In this document: positions 27,890 through 37,582 of the stretch, piece by piece | Position numbering within the stretch: position 1 is the first letter of the stretch | Layout of the letters: each line of letters begins with the position of its first letter | NCBI GenBank assembly: GCA_002842205.1 | Contig: PHCI01000012.1 | Span: 1-64,000, forward strand | Length of the DNA: 64,000 bases | Direction of reading: 5' to 3' | Source of the DNA: Betaproteobacteria bacterium HGW-Betaproteobacteria-3 | GTDB taxonomy: Bacteria > Pseudomonadota > Gammaproteobacteria > Burkholderiales > Burkholderiaceae_C | Position numbers and translations under genes: made by a program | The notes under the pieces: generated by a model | The model's database searches: none | The model's input: only the letters and a program-made list of their open reading frames with translations | What the model was told of the DNA's origin: nothing

Positions 27890-28905
27890 GCCCGGGCCCC
27901 TGCAGCAAGCGGTTGCTCGCGCGCGATGGCGGCCGCGCGACTCGGATCGCCCAGCGGATGGTGGCAACGCACCGTACCCCCCTGCCAGTCCCGCAAATCA
28001 GGGCGCACCGTCTGACAGTGCGCCGTGGCGTCACCGCAGCGCGGTGCGAACAGGCAGCCCACCGGCCGGTCGAACACCCCGGGCACCACGCCAGGGATGG
28101 TGGCCAATGGCCGCCCCACCTCACCCTGCTCGGGCAGGGCCGCCAGCAAGGCCTCGGTATAGGGGTGCTGCGGACTGCGGAAAAGATGGCCCACAGACCG
28201 CTCGTCCATCACCTGTCCGGCATACATCACAGCCACCCGTTCGGCCATTTCGCTGACCACGCCCATGTTGTGGGTGATCAGCACCAGCGCCATGCCGCGC
28301 TCTTTCTGCAGGTTGCGCAACAGGTCCAGGATTTGCGCCTGGATCGTGACGTCGAGTGCGGTGGTGGGTTCGTCGGCGATCAGCAGGCGCGGGTTGCACG
28401 AGATGGCCATGGCAATCATCACCCGCTGGTTCATGCCACCCGAAAGCTGGTGGGGGTAGTCGTGCATGCGGGCGGCCGGGGCAGGAATGCCCACCTGTTC
28501 CAGCAGTTCGATGGCGCGGCGGCGCGCGGCGGTTTTGTCCAGTGCGGTGTGCAAGCGCAAGGTCTCGATGAGCTGGAAGCCAATGGTGAAGCAGGGGTTC
28601 AGGCTGGTGGTCGGGTCCTGGAAGATCATGGCCATGTCCTTGCCCACGAGGCGGCGGCGCTCGCGGTCGGAAATGCCCAGCAGGTCATGCCCGGCAAAAC
28701 GCAGGGCCCTGGCGCGCACCCGGCCCGGGTAGGCGATCAGCCCCATCAGTGCCATCATGGTCACGCTTTTGCCCGAGCCCGATTCGCCCACGATGCCGAG
28801 CACGCCAGCCTCTTCCAGCGACAGGCTCACCCCGTCCACGGCGTGCATGACGCCGCCCTGGGTTGGAAACTCCACATGCAGGTCTTCAATTTCGAGCAAT
28901 GGCAT
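27886..28905 (-). CDS. dppD: Peptide ABC transporter ATP-binding protein DppD
   Basis: First ATPase of the peptide importer, 339 residues. Walker [18 protein letters not shown], signature [15 protein letters not shown], Walker [13 protein letters not shown] and the C-terminal box with three cysteines ([15 protein letters not shown]) are visible, the usual DppD/OppD pattern. It starts 11 bases after dppC and overlaps dppF by four bases. Confidence 0.93.
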   Translation of the reverse strand: MPLLEIEDLHVEFPTQGGVMHAVDGVSLSLEEAGVLGIVGESGSGKSVTMMALMGLIAYPGRVRARALRFAGHDLLGISDRERRRLVGKDMAMIFQDPTTSLNPCFTIGFQLIETLRLHTALDKTAARRRAIELLEQVGIPAPAARMHDYPHQLSGGMNQRVMIAMAISCNPRLLIADEPTTALDVTIQAQILDLLRNLQKERGMALVLITHNMGVVSEMAERVAVMYAGQVMDERSVGHLFRSPQHPYTEALLAALPEQGEVGRPLATIPGVVPGVFDRPVGCLFAPRCGDATAHCQTVRPDLRDWQGGTVRCHHPLGDPSRAAAIAREQPLAAGARA

Positions 28906-28916
28906 GGCGAGGTTCT

Positions 28917-29831
28917 TCAGCGCTTGAGCTTGGGGTCGAGGGCATCACGCAGCCCATCCCCCAGCAGGTTGAAGGCCAGCACGGCCATCAGGATCATCAG
29001 GCCCGGGAATGTGACCACCCACCAGGCACGCATGACGAACTCGCGCGCGTCGGCCAGCATGGTGCCCCACTCGGGTGACGGCGGCTGGGCGCCCAACCCG
29101 AGAAAGCCCAGCGCCGCCGCGTCCAGAATGGCGGTGGAAACGCCCAGCGATGCCTGCACGATCAGCGGTGCGGCGCAATTGGGCAGTACCTCGCTGAACA
29201 TCAGCCGCAGGGTACCGGCGCCGCTGACGCGCGCGGCGGTGACGTAATCCCGGGACACTTCTGTGATGACCGCCGCGCGCGTGATGCGCACATAGTGCGG
29301 CAACACCACAATGGCCACGGCCAGCATCGCGTTCATCAAGCCGGGCCCCAGAATGGCCACAATCACGATGGCCAGCAACAGACTGGGCAGCGTGAGGATG
29401 ATGTCCATCAACCGCATGATCGCGATTTCAACCACGCCGCGGGCGAATCCTGCGATCAGCCCCAGGGCAATGCCGACAGCGATCGAAATCAGCACCACCG
29501 CCAGCCCGATGGAGAGTGACAGCCGAGCGCCATGGATCAGGCGCGAGAGGATGTCGCGGCCAATCGCGTCGGTGCCGAGCCAGTACGTGGCCGATCCGCC
29601 GGCCTGCCACATCGGTGGCTGCAGGAACACCTGACTGTTGGTCGCGTTGGGCGGGTGCGGCGCCAGCCAGGGCGCGAACAGCGCGGTCAACAGCAGCAGC
29701 CCAACCACCAGCAGCCCGGCCACGGCACCCCGATTGGCCGAGAAAGCGGTCCAGAACTCGCGCAGCGGGCCGGGCGGCGCCGGGGCATGGGGGGTCGGTG
29801 ACACGTGGGAAGTCACAGGTTCAGGGCTCAT
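28917..29831 (-). CDS. dppC: Peptide ABC transporter permease DppC
   Basis: Inner-membrane permease of the peptide importer (304 residues, about six helices) with the N-terminal OppC-type extension ([19 protein letters not shown]) and the EAA-loop region ([20 protein letters not shown]). The start at 29831 overlaps the dppB stop (TGACATGA region), which places all permease and ATPase genes in one translationally coupled run. Confidence 0.92.
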   Translation of the reverse strand: MSPEPVTSHVSPTPHAPAPPGPLREFWTAFSANRGAVAGLLVVGLLLLTALFAPWLAPHPPNATNSQVFLQPPMWQAGGSATYWLGTDAIGRDILSRLIHGARLSLSIGLAVVLISIAVGIALGLIAGFARGVVEIAIMRLMDIILTLPSLLLAIVIVAILGPGLMNAMLAVAIVVLPHYVRITRAAVITEVSRDYVTAARVSGAGTLRLMFSEVLPNCAAPLIVQASLGVSTAILDAAALGFLGLGAQPPSPEWGTMLADAREFVMRAWWVVTFPGLMILMAVLAFNLLGDGLRDALDPKLKR

Positions 29832-29832
29832 G

Positions 29833-30843
29833 TCAGCGGGCCTGCCGAATGCGTGGGTTGATGACGCCATAGGTGAGGTCCACCAGCAGGTTGACCAGCA
29901 TCACCACCCCGCCCAGCAGCAACATGCCGCCCTGCAATACCGGGTAGTCGCGCCGGTTGATGGCCTCGATCAGCCATTTGCCGACGCCAGGCCAGGAAAA
30001 AATCGTCTCGGTCAGGATGGCGCCCGTGAACAACACCCCGACCTGCAACCCGATCACCGTGACCACGGGGATCAGCGCATTGCGCAGCGCATGCACGCCC
30101 ACCACGCGCAGCGGCGGCAGGCCCTTGGCGCGCGCGGTGCGGATGTAGTCCTCGCCCAGCACCTCGAGCATGGCCGAGCGCGTCATGCGCGCGACCACCG
30201 CCAGCGGGTTGGTGCCCAGCACGATGGTCGGCAGGATCAGGTGGCTGAGCGTCGAGCCGAAAGCTCCGCGTTCCCCCGACAGCAGCGAATCGATCAGCAG
30301 GAAACCCGTGGTGGGCTCGATGAAATACTGCACCGCGATGCGCCCGGACACCGGCGTCAGATCCAGCTGGACTGAAAACAGCAGGATCAGCAGCAGGCCC
30401 CACCAGAAAATCGGCATCGAATAACCGGTCAGCGAGGTGGCCATGACGCCATGGTCGAACACCGAATTACGGCGCACGGCCGCGATGATGCCGGCGGGGA
30501 TGCCCAGCACCAGCGCAAACACGATCGCACACAGGGCCAGTTCCACCGTGGCCGGAAACAGGGTCAGGAACTCGCGCAGGACCGGCTCCTGCGTGATGAT
30601 CGACTTGCCCAGGTCACCCTGCAGCACGCGCCCGATGTAAATGCCATATTGCACGATCACGGGTTTGTCGAGCCCGTAGGCCCTGAGCAGCGTGGCGTGC
30701 CGCTCCGCGTCAATGCCGCGCTCGCCTGCAAGAGTTTCGATCGGATCGCCCGGAATCAGCCGGATCAGGAAAAACGCCAGCAACGTCATTCCGAAAAATG
30801 TCGGAATGACGAGCGACAGGCGCGTCAGGACATAGCGGAACAT
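29833..30843 (-). CDS. dppB: Peptide ABC transporter permease DppB
   Basis: Partner permease (336 residues). It has the N-terminal FRYVLTRLSLVIPTFFGMT typical of DppB/OppB, GDPIETLAG and the EAA loop (RTARAKGLPPLRVVGVHALRN). It is the first transporter gene after the acyl-CoA ligase, with 45 bases between them. Confidence 0.93.
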   Translation of the reverse strand: MFRYVLTRLSLVIPTFFGMTLLAFFLIRLIPGDPIETLAGERGIDAERHATLLRAYGLDKPVIVQYGIYIGRVLQGDLGKSIITQEPVLREFLTLFPATVELALCAIVFALVLGIPAGIIAAVRRNSVFDHGVMATSLTGYSMPIFWWGLLLILLFSVQLDLTPVSGRIAVQYFIEPTTGFLLIDSLLSGERGAFGSTLSHLILPTIVLGTNPLAVVARMTRSAMLEVLGEDYIRTARAKGLPPLRVVGVHALRNALIPVVTVIGLQVGVLFTGAILTETIFSWPGVGKWLIEAINRRDYPVLQGGMLLLGGVVMLVNLLVDLTYGVINPRIRQAR

Positions 30844-30888
30844 CGACGCATCACGCCAAAGCGGGCCTGACGATCACCGCACGGGGGA

Positions 30889-32565
30889 TCATTTCTTGTC
30901 CCGCAGTTCCCGCCGCAGGATCTTTCCGACCGGAGTCTTGGGCAGTTCGGTACGGAACTCCACGATCTTCGGCTGCTTGTAGCCCGTGAGATTGGTTTTG
31001 CAGTAGTCGCGCACCGCGGCTTCGGTGAGGTCGGCGTCCTTCTTCACAATCACGAGCTTCACGGCCTCGCCCGACTTGGCGTCCACCACCCCCACCGCAG
31101 CGCACTCCATGACGCCGGGGCAACCCGAGACAACCTCTTCAATTTCGTTGGGATACACGTTGAAGCCGCTCACCAGGATCATGTCCTTCTTGCGGTCCAC
31201 GATCTTGAAAAAGCCCCGCTCGTCGACCACACCGATGTCGCCCGTCTTGAAATACCCGTCAGACGTCATGGCCTTGGCGGTTTCGTCCGGCCGTTGCCAG
31301 TAGCCGGCCATCACTTGCGGGCCCTTGATGGCAATCTCGCCGGGTTGCCCGGTTGGCACCTCATTGCCGTCGTCGTCCAGCAGTTTGAAATAGGTGCTGG
31401 GCAGGGGCACACCGATCGTGCCGGTGTATTCGGTACTGGTCGTGGGATTGCAGCTCGCCGAGGGCGAGGTTTCCGACAGGCCGTAGCCCTCGCAGATCGG
31501 GCATCCGGTTTTGTCGAGCCAGAGCTGGGCCACCGGGCCCTGGACGGCCGTACCCCCACCCACGGCAATCTTCAGATGGGACCAGTCCACCGTGTTGAAG
31601 TCCGGATGGTTGGCCAGGCCGTTGAACAGCGTATTGACCGCCGGGAAACTGTGAATGGTGTGCTGGGACAGCTCCTTGAGCACGCCCGGCAGGTCACGCG
31701 GATTGGGGATCAGGATGAGCTTGCCGCCCGTGCGCATGGACAGCATCATGCCCACCGTGAAGGCGAAGATGTGATACAGCGGCAACGCACACACGCCGGT
31801 CGGCTGTTCGCCCGCTGGCACCTTGGCCATGACAGGCTGGTTCCAGACCTCGGACTGGATCACGTTGGCGATCACATTGCGGTGCAGCAGCACCGCGCCC
31901 TTGGACACCCCCGTGGTGCCCCCGGTGTACTGCAGCACGGCCACGTCGTCGGGTTTGATCTCGGGCTTTTTCAACGTCCCCCGGGTGCCCCGTGCGATCG
32001 CCTCGTTGAAACGCACCGCACCCGGTAGCTCATAGGCCGGCACCATTTTCTTGACGTTGCGCACCACGTAATTGACCAGCGACCCCTTGAGCAGGCCCAG
32101 CTGGTCGCCCATGGCGCACAGCACCACGTGCTTGACCGGCGTGGCGGCGATGCATTGCTCCAGGGTGCTGGCAAAGTTCTCGATGATGACGATAGCCTTC
32201 GCGCCTGAGTCCTTGAGCTGGTGTTCCAGCTCGCGCGGGGTGTACAGCGGGTTGACGTTGACCACCACCAGCCCCGCCCTCAGGATCGCCGCCACGGCCA
32301 CCGGGTACTGCGGCACATTGGGCATCATGATGGCGACGCGATCTCCCTTGGCCAGGCCCAGGCCCTGCAGATAGGCGCCAAGCGCGCGGCTCAGACTGTC
32401 GGTCTGGCTGTACCGGATGTCCTTGCCCATGAAGCTGTAGGCCGTGCGGGCAGCATACTTGCGGAAACTTTCTTCCATCAGCGCCACCAGCGAGGTGTAC
32501 TGCGTCGCATCGATGTCGGCAGGCACGCCGGAAGGGTAGGCACTCAGCCACGGACGGTCGGTCAT
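30889..32565 (-). CDS. fadD: Long-chain fatty acid-CoA ligase
   Basis: AMP-forming acyl-CoA synthetase of 558 residues that activates fatty acids for beta-oxidation. Adenylate-binding motif YTGGTTGVSKGA at about 220, YGLSETSP, and the C-terminal domain motifs DIGVVDERGFFKIVDRKKDMI, PNEIEEVV and the catalytic lysine in LPKTPVGKILRREL are intact. I start at MTDRPWLSAY (32565), which follows a GGATCTCC weak ribosome site. In-frame upstream sequence is leader. It shares the strand and likely the transcript with dppBCDF. Confidence 0.93.
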   Translation of the reverse strand: MTDRPWLSAYPSGVPADIDATQYTSLVALMEESFRKYAARTAYSFMGKDIRYSQTDSLSRALGAYLQGLGLAKGDRVAIMMPNVPQYPVAVAAILRAGLVVVNVNPLYTPRELEHQLKDSGAKAIVIIENFASTLEQCIAATPVKHVVLCAMGDQLGLLKGSLVNYVVRNVKKMVPAYELPGAVRFNEAIARGTRGTLKKPEIKPDDVAVLQYTGGTTGVSKGAVLLHRNVIANVIQSEVWNQPVMAKVPAGEQPTGVCALPLYHIFAFTVGMMLSMRTGGKLILIPNPRDLPGVLKELSQHTIHSFPAVNTLFNGLANHPDFNTVDWSHLKIAVGGGTAVQGPVAQLWLDKTGCPICEGYGLSETSPSASCNPTTSTEYTGTIGVPLPSTYFKLLDDDGNEVPTGQPGEIAIKGPQVMAGYWQRPDETAKAMTSDGYFKTGDIGVVDERGFFKIVDRKKDMILVSGFNVYPNEIEEVVSGCPGVMECAAVGVVDAKSGEAVKLVIVKKDADLTEAAVRDYCKTNLTGYKQPKIVEFRTELPKTPVGKILRRELRDKK

Positions 32566-32667
32566 GGGGATCTCCAGGATGGGATGTCGGCGACATGGAT
32601 TTCGCCACGGCGAATTGTGTCGCGGCGCCGCGGCCACCGCGACTGTGTTTTCCCTAGCTGGCACCCG

Positions 32668-32730
32668 TGTGCATGCCCTCCATGCACAACAGCACCCTGC
32701 CCGGTTCAGGCACCGCGCAGGCGCGGTGCC
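32668..32730 (-). terminator. Two stem-loops after pntB
   Basis: TGTGCATG-ccctc-CATGCACA (32668-32688) and GGCACCGCG-cagg-CGCGGTGCC (32709-32730) follow the pntB stop. Neither is followed by a T-run, so they are 3'-end stabilising structures or weak terminators rather than a classic intrinsic terminator. Confidence 0.45.
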
Positions 32731-32737
32731 ATGACGG

Positions 32738-34177
32738 TCATTCGATGGCTTTGCCCATGTCTTCAACCACCTTCTTGGCGTCGCCAAACACCATCATGGT
32801 CTTGTCCATGTAGAACAGTTCGTTGTCGAGGCCGGCATAGCCCGCAGCCATCGACCGCTTGTTCACGATCACGGTCTTGGCCTTGTAGGCTTCGAGAATC
32901 GGCATGCCGTAGATCGGGCTGCCCTTGACGTGGGCCGCAGGGTTCACCACGTCGTTGGCGCCCAGGATGATGGCCACGTCCACCTGTCCGAATTCGCCGT
33001 TGATGTCTTCCATCTCGAACACCTGGTCGTAGGGCACTTCGGCCTCGGCCAGCAGCACGTTCATGTGGCCCGGCATGCGCCCCGCCACCGGATGGATGGC
33101 GTATTTGACGGAGATGCCTTTTTCGATGAGCTTGGTGGCCAGTTCCTTCACGGCGTGCTGCGCACGAGCCACCGCCAGGCCATAGCCGGGCACGATCACG
33201 ACCGTCTCGGCATTGCCCAGCACAAAGGCCGCATCGTCGGCGCTGCCGCTCTTGACGGGGCGCTGCTCCGCGCTGCCGACTGCTGCTGTGGTCGCCTCGC
33301 CGCCAAAGCCCCCCAGAATCACATTGAAGAACGACCGGTTCATCGCCTTGCACATGATGTACGACAGGATGGCCCCGGACGATCCCACGAGCGAACCCGC
33401 GATGATCAGCATGGCATTGTTCAGGCTGAAACCGATGCCGGCCGCCGCCCAGCCAGAGTAACTGTTGAGCATCGACACCACCACCGGCATGTCGGCGCCG
33501 CCGATCGGGATGATGATCAGAACGCCCATGACAAATGCCAGCGCCAGCATGCCAAAGAATGCCATCCAGTTGCCCGTGGCCATGTAGACCAGGCCCAGAC
33601 CGATGGTGGTCAGGCCCAGCACAAGGTTGAGCTTGTGCTGCCCCGCAAACTGCACCGGCGCACCCTGGAACAGGCGGAACTTGTACTGGCCCGAGAGCTT
33701 GCCAAACGCGATCACCGAACCACTGAAGGTGATGGCGCCGATGGCCGCTCCCAGGAACAGCTCCAGCCGGTTGCCCATCGGAATGGGCGGCACGGTGCCG
33801 TCGGCGGCCTTGCGCACGATCTGGAAAGCATGGGGCTCGGCCACCGCGGCGATGGCAATGAAGACTGCCGCCAGACCGATCATGCTGTGGAAGAAAGCCA
33901 CCAACTCGGGCATCTTGGTCATCTCGACCGTCTTGGCACGGTACGCGCCATAACCGCCACCCACCACCAGGCCCAGCAGCACCCAGGCCATGCCGAAGGC
34001 CTTGCCGCCGGAGAGTTCGACGATCAGCGCGGCGGTGGTCAGTACCGCAATGGCCATGCCGGTCATGCCGAACACGTTGCCACGGATCGACGTGGTGGGA
34101 TGTGACAGGCCCTTGAGCGCCTGGATAAAACAGACGCTGGCCACCAGGTACAGCAGCGTGACGATACTCAAGCTCAT
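32738..34177 (-). CDS. pntB: NAD(P) transhydrogenase subunit beta
   Basis: Inner-membrane subunit (479 residues) of the proton-translocating transhydrogenase, which makes NADPH from NADH. Eight or nine N-terminal helices are followed by the NADP-binding domain III (VVIVPGYGLAVARAQHAV, HPVAGRMPGHMNVLLAEA, VDVAIILGANDVVNPAA, VNKRSMAAGYAGL). Its start overlaps the pntAB stop by four bases. Confidence 0.97.
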   Translation of the reverse strand: MSLSIVTLLYLVASVCFIQALKGLSHPTTSIRGNVFGMTGMAIAVLTTAALIVELSGGKAFGMAWVLLGLVVGGGYGAYRAKTVEMTKMPELVAFFHSMIGLAAVFIAIAAVAEPHAFQIVRKAADGTVPPIPMGNRLELFLGAAIGAITFSGSVIAFGKLSGQYKFRLFQGAPVQFAGQHKLNLVLGLTTIGLGLVYMATGNWMAFFGMLALAFVMGVLIIIPIGGADMPVVVSMLNSYSGWAAAGIGFSLNNAMLIIAGSLVGSSGAILSYIMCKAMNRSFFNVILGGFGGEATTAAVGSAEQRPVKSGSADDAAFVLGNAETVVIVPGYGLAVARAQHAVKELATKLIEKGISVKYAIHPVAGRMPGHMNVLLAEAEVPYDQVFEMEDINGEFGQVDVAIILGANDVVNPAAHVKGSPIYGMPILEAYKAKTVIVNKRSMAAGYAGLDNELFYMDKTMMVFGDAKKVVEDMGKAIE

Positions 34178-34500
34178 TTGGCCGCTCCCGCACCCGCCGC
34201 CGGGGCCTTCTTCTCTTTCTTCTTGAACATCTCGAGCATTCGGCGCGTCACCAGAAACCCGCCAAAGATGTTGACCGAAGCCAGTGCCACCGCCAGCACC
34301 CCCATGGTGATGCCCAGCGTGGTCTCGGTCAGCGCGGCGGCCAGCATGGCCCCCACGATCACGATGGCCGAAATGGCGTTGGTCACGGCCATCAGCGGCG
34401 TGTGCAGTGCGGGCGTCACGGTCCAGACCACGTGGTAGCCGACGTAGATGGCGAGCACGAAAATGATCAGATTGATGACAGTGGGAGAAACGGCGTCCAT
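34174..34500 (-). CDS. pntAB: NAD(P) transhydrogenase subunit alpha, membrane part
   Basis: Small membrane subunit of 108 residues (MDAVSPTVINLIIFVLAIYVG...) corresponding to the C-terminal membrane helices of E. coli PntA. The three-gene split (AA, AB, B) is common in alpha- and betaproteobacteria. I start at 34500 rather than an upstream ATG at 34545 that would overlap pntAA. Confidence 0.93.
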   Translation of the reverse strand: MDAVSPTVINLIIFVLAIYVGYHVVWTVTPALHTPLMAVTNAISAIVIVGAMLAAALTETTLGITMGVLAVALASVNIFGGFLVTRRMLEMFKKKEKKAPAAGAGAAK

Positions 34501-34541
34501 GGGGCTTCCTCTTGTTTTGACCGGTGGGTTCAATGCGCGGA

Positions 34542-35657
34542 TCACTTGCGCCGGACTTCGCCGCCCTGCGTCATCAGGCAGGCCGCGACGATGTCGTCTT
34601 CCAGATCGACCTTCAGACCACCTTCCTTGGGCAGGATGAGTTTCAGAAAGTCCAGCACGTTGCGCGCATAAAGACTGCTGGCATCGGCCGCCACCAGCGC
34701 GGGGATGTTGGTCTCGCCGATCAGCGTCACGCCGTGCTTGACGACCGTCCGCCCGGCTTCGGTCAGCGGGCAGTTGCCCCCGGCCGGGGCCGCCATGTCC
34801 ACGATCACCGAGCCCGGCTTCATGGCCTTGACCATGTCTTCCGTCACCAGCACAGGCGCTGGCCGACCGGGAATCAGCGCCGTGGAGATCACGATGTCGG
34901 CCGCGGCGACCCGCTTGGCCACCTCGATCTTCTGGCGGTCCAGCCAGCTTTGGGGCATGGGTCGGGCGTAACCACCCACACCTTCGGCGGCTTCTTTTTC
35001 CTCGGCGGTTTCGTAGGGCACGTCGATGAACTTCGCCCCCAGCGACTCCACCTGTTCCTTGACGCTGGGCCGCACGTCGGACGCCTCGATGACCGCGCCC
35101 AGCCGTTTGGCCGTGGCAATGGCCTGCAGCCCCGCCACCCCCACGCCCAGGATCACCACACGGGCGGCCTTGATGGTGCCGGCCGCCGTCATCAGCATCG
35201 GGAACAGGCGCTGGTATTTGTCGGCGCCCATCATCACCGCCTTGTACCCGGCAATATTGGCTTGGGAGGACAGCACGTCCATGCTTTGAGCGCGCGTGGT
35301 GCGCGGCGCGGCTTCCAGGGCAAACGCCGTCAGCTTGGCCGCCGCCAGCCGTTGCAGGCCGCTGGCGTCAAACGGGTTGAGCATCCCCACCACAGTGGTG
35401 CCGGGCTTCATCCGGGCCACCTCGTTGTCAAAGGGGCAACGCACCTTCAGGACCAGTTCGGCGCCGAAGGCGCCATCCGCGTCGGTGATCTCGGCCCCCA
35501 CGGCCAGGTAGGCGTCGTCCGGCGCACTGGCGGCCACGCCCGCGCCCGACTGGACGCGAACCACATGGCCTTGTGCCTTGAGCTTTTTGGCCGTTTCGGG
35601 GGTGACGGCCACACGGGTTTCCCCGAGCGTCGTTTCGGCGGGCACGCCAATCTGCAT
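34542..35657 (-). CDS. pntAA: NAD(P) transhydrogenase subunit alpha, NAD-binding part
   Basis: Soluble domain I (371 residues), which binds NAD(H). N-terminal MQIGVPAETTLGETRVAVTPET is diagnostic, with the Rossmann segment RVVILGVGVAGLQAIATAKRLGA and the mobile-loop region YARPMPQSWLDRQ. It is the first gene of the pntAA-pntAB-pntB operon, with 41 bases before pntAB. About 150 bases separate it from the divergent Nudix gene. Confidence 0.97.
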   Translation of the reverse strand: MQIGVPAETTLGETRVAVTPETAKKLKAQGHVVRVQSGAGVAASAPDDAYLAVGAEITDADGAFGAELVLKVRCPFDNEVARMKPGTTVVGMLNPFDASGLQRLAAAKLTAFALEAAPRTTRAQSMDVLSSQANIAGYKAVMMGADKYQRLFPMLMTAAGTIKAARVVILGVGVAGLQAIATAKRLGAVIEASDVRPSVKEQVESLGAKFIDVPYETAEEKEAAEGVGGYARPMPQSWLDRQKIEVAKRVAAADIVISTALIPGRPAPVLVTEDMVKAMKPGSVIVDMAAPAGGNCPLTEAGRTVVKHGVTLIGETNIPALVAADASSLYARNVLDFLKLILPKEGGLKVDLEDDIVAACLMTQGGEVRRK

Positions 35658-35807
35658 GGGCGACTCCTCTGATGGTTTTCAAATCTTGACTGACCACTAG
35701 CTTACATGAGTTTGCCCGCTTTCATCGCCGCGGTGGACGCGCCCGTCTAAACGTCCGGGGCCCGGCGCGCGCTCGGCCGCCGGGGTTGGGCGTCCCGATA
35801 ATGCCGC

Positions 35808-36287
35808 ATGAACATCCGCTGGAAACCGAGCGTCACCGTCGCTGCCATCGTCGAGCAAAACGGAAAGTACCTGCTGATTGAAGAGCACACCCCCGAGGGG
35901 CTGAGGCTCAACAACCCGGCCGGCCACCTGGACCCGGGCGAGTCTCCCGCCGAGGGCTGCGCGCGCGAGACGCTGGAAGAAACCACGCACCGGTTCACGC
36001 CGACAGCACTGGTCGGGGTGTACCTCTCGCGCTTTCAGCGGTCGGCCACGGGCGAGGACATCACCTACCTGCGTTTTGCGTTTTGCGGCGAACTCGGCGA
36101 CGCCGTGCCGGGCCGGGCGCTGGACCACGGCATCGTGCGCACCCTGTGGATGACGCCCGACGAGGTGCGCGCCAGCGCCGCGCAGCATCGCAGCCCGCTG
36201 GTGTTGCGCTGCATGGAAGACCACCTGGCAGGGCGGCGCTACCCGCTGGAGGTGGTTCATACCGACCCTGGCGTGGCTTCGGGGTAA
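35808..36287 (+). CDS. Nudix hydrolase (NudJ-like phosphatase)
   Basis: Cytosolic 159-residue hydrolase of nucleoside diphosphate-linked substrates. The Nudix box is intact (GHLDPGESPAEGCARETLEET). The N-terminal VTVAAIVEQNGKYLLIEEHTPEG and its place directly before mnmA match NudJ, which in E. coli also neighbours mnmA and acts on thiamine pyrophosphate and nucleoside tri/diphosphates. The exact substrate here is inferred. Confidence 0.85.
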   Translation: MNIRWKPSVTVAAIVEQNGKYLLIEEHTPEGLRLNNPAGHLDPGESPAEGCARETLEETTHRFTPTALVGVYLSRFQRSATGEDITYLRFAFCGELGDAVPGRALDHGIVRTLWMTPDEVRASAAQHRSPLVLRCMEDHLAGRRYPLEVVHTDPGVASG

Positions 36288-36289
36288 CG

Positions 36290-36311
36290 GCGGGCCGGCA
36301 TCCCGGCCCGC
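36290..36311 (+). terminator. GC-rich hairpin between the Nudix gene and mnmA
   Basis: GCGGGCCGG-catc-CCGGCCCGC, a perfect 9-bp stem starting three bases after the Nudix stop. It has no T-run and lies 27 bases before the mnmA start, so it may cut read-through between the two genes or stabilise the upstream message. Confidence 0.45.
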
Positions 36312-36338
36312 TCACGCGGCTGGGATAATCGCACCCCT

Positions 36339-37475
36339 ATGGCAAAGCAACGTGTGGTGGTGGGCCTGAGCGGCGGTGTCGATTCCGCGGTGACGGCGCA
36401 CCTGCTCAAGCAGCAGGGCTACGAGGTCATCGGCATCTTCATGAAGAACTGGGAAGATGACGACCGACCCGCCGGTTCGGGCGACGACGACCCCGGCTAC
36501 TGCACGTCGAACGTCGACTTCGTCGATGCCGCGGCGGTGGCCGACGTGCTGGGCATCGAGATCGAACACGTCAACTTTGCCGCCGAATACAAAGACCGCG
36601 TGTTCGCCGAATTTTTGCGCGAGTACGCCGCCGGGCGCACGCCCAACCCCGATGTGCTGTGCAACGCCGAGATCAAGTTCAAGGCGTTTCTGGACCACGC
36701 CATGCGCCTGGGTGCCGAGATGATCGCAACCGGCCACTACGCGCGGGTGCGGCTGAACGACAAGACCGGCAAACACGAGCTGCTCAAAGGCCTGGACCCG
36801 TCCAAGGACCAGAGCTATTTTTTGCACCGTCTGAACCAGGCGCAGCTGGCCCGCACGCTGTTCCCCGTGGGCGAACTGCACAAGACCGAAGTGCGCCGCA
36901 TCGCCGCCGGGATCGGCCTGCCCAATGCGAAGAAGAAAGACTCCACCGGCATCTGCTTCATCGGTGAGCGGCCGTTCCGCGAGTTTCTCAACCGCTACAT
37001 CTCGCACGAACCCGGCCCGATCAAGGACGCCAACGGCCGCACCATCGGCCAGCATGTGGGCCTGAGCTTTTACACGCTGGGCCAACGCCAGGGGCTGGGC
37101 ATTGGCGGCATCAAGGCCCGGGGCGCACAAAAAGGCGGGGGCGAGCACGCACCGTGGTTTGTGGCGCGCAAGGATCTGGCGCACAACACGCTGTGGGTGG
37201 TGCAGGGCCACGATCACCCCTGGCTGCTGTCGCGCACATTGGACGCGGCCGACGCCAGCTGGACGGCAGGCACGCCGCCCGCACCCGGCGCCTGCGCGGC
37301 CAAGACACGCTACCGCCAGGCCGACGCCGCCGGCACGCTGGCGGGCGGCGCCGCAGGCACTTTCTCGCTGACCTTTGCCGAAGCCCAATGGGCCGTGACG
37401 CCAGGCCAGAGCGCCGTGGTGTACGACGGCGAGGTCTGCCTGGGCGGCGGGGTGATTGCCGGGTCGCAGCCCTGA
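36339..37475 (+). CDS. mnmA: tRNA-specific 2-thiouridylase MnmA
   Basis: Installs the 2-thio group on U34 of tRNA-Lys, Glu and Gln. The PP-loop [10 protein letters not shown] at about residues 8-17, the TPNPDVLCN segment with the first catalytic Cys and the [12 protein letters not shown] segment with the second are all present, and the length (378) is normal. A GGATAAT sequence about 15 bases before the ATG could be a -10 box, although that leaves almost no leader. Confidence 0.96.
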   Translation: MAKQRVVVGLSGGVDSAVTAHLLKQQGYEVIGIFMKNWEDDDRPAGSGDDDPGYCTSNVDFVDAAAVADVLGIEIEHVNFAAEYKDRVFAEFLREYAAGRTPNPDVLCNAEIKFKAFLDHAMRLGAEMIATGHYARVRLNDKTGKHELLKGLDPSKDQSYFLHRLNQAQLARTLFPVGELHKTEVRRIAAGIGLPNAKKKDSTGICFIGERPFREFLNRYISHEPGPIKDANGRTIGQHVGLSFYTLGQRQGLGIGGIKARGAQKGGGEHAPWFVARKDLAHNTLWVVQGHDHPWLLSRTLDAADASWTAGTPPAPGACAAKTRYRQADAAGTLAGGAAGTFSLTFAEAQWAVTPGQSAVVYDGEVCLGGGVIAGSQP

Positions 37476-37485
37476 ACGCCCTGAT

Positions 37486-37545
37486 CACTACTCTTTAAAT
37501 AGCAAACTATGTCTAATTGGCGGGGGCTAAAGGTCTATTTTCTTT
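37486..37545 (+). repeat. Dispersed intergenic repeat, copy D
   Basis: Between the convergent mnmA and DUF3422 genes: AGCAAACTAT, then GCGGGGGCTAAAGG and a TATTTTCTTT tail. The outer hairpin is weak in this copy. Confidence 0.75.
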
Positions 37546-37582
37546 AATATTTGCGGTCTGGCCGATCCCCTGGCCCTGAAGT

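Noticed and set aside
35885-35905. CCCCCGAGGGG stretch resembling the dppF repeat
   Set aside because: It is simply the coding sequence for TPEGL in the Nudix gene; the flanking direct repeats are absent.
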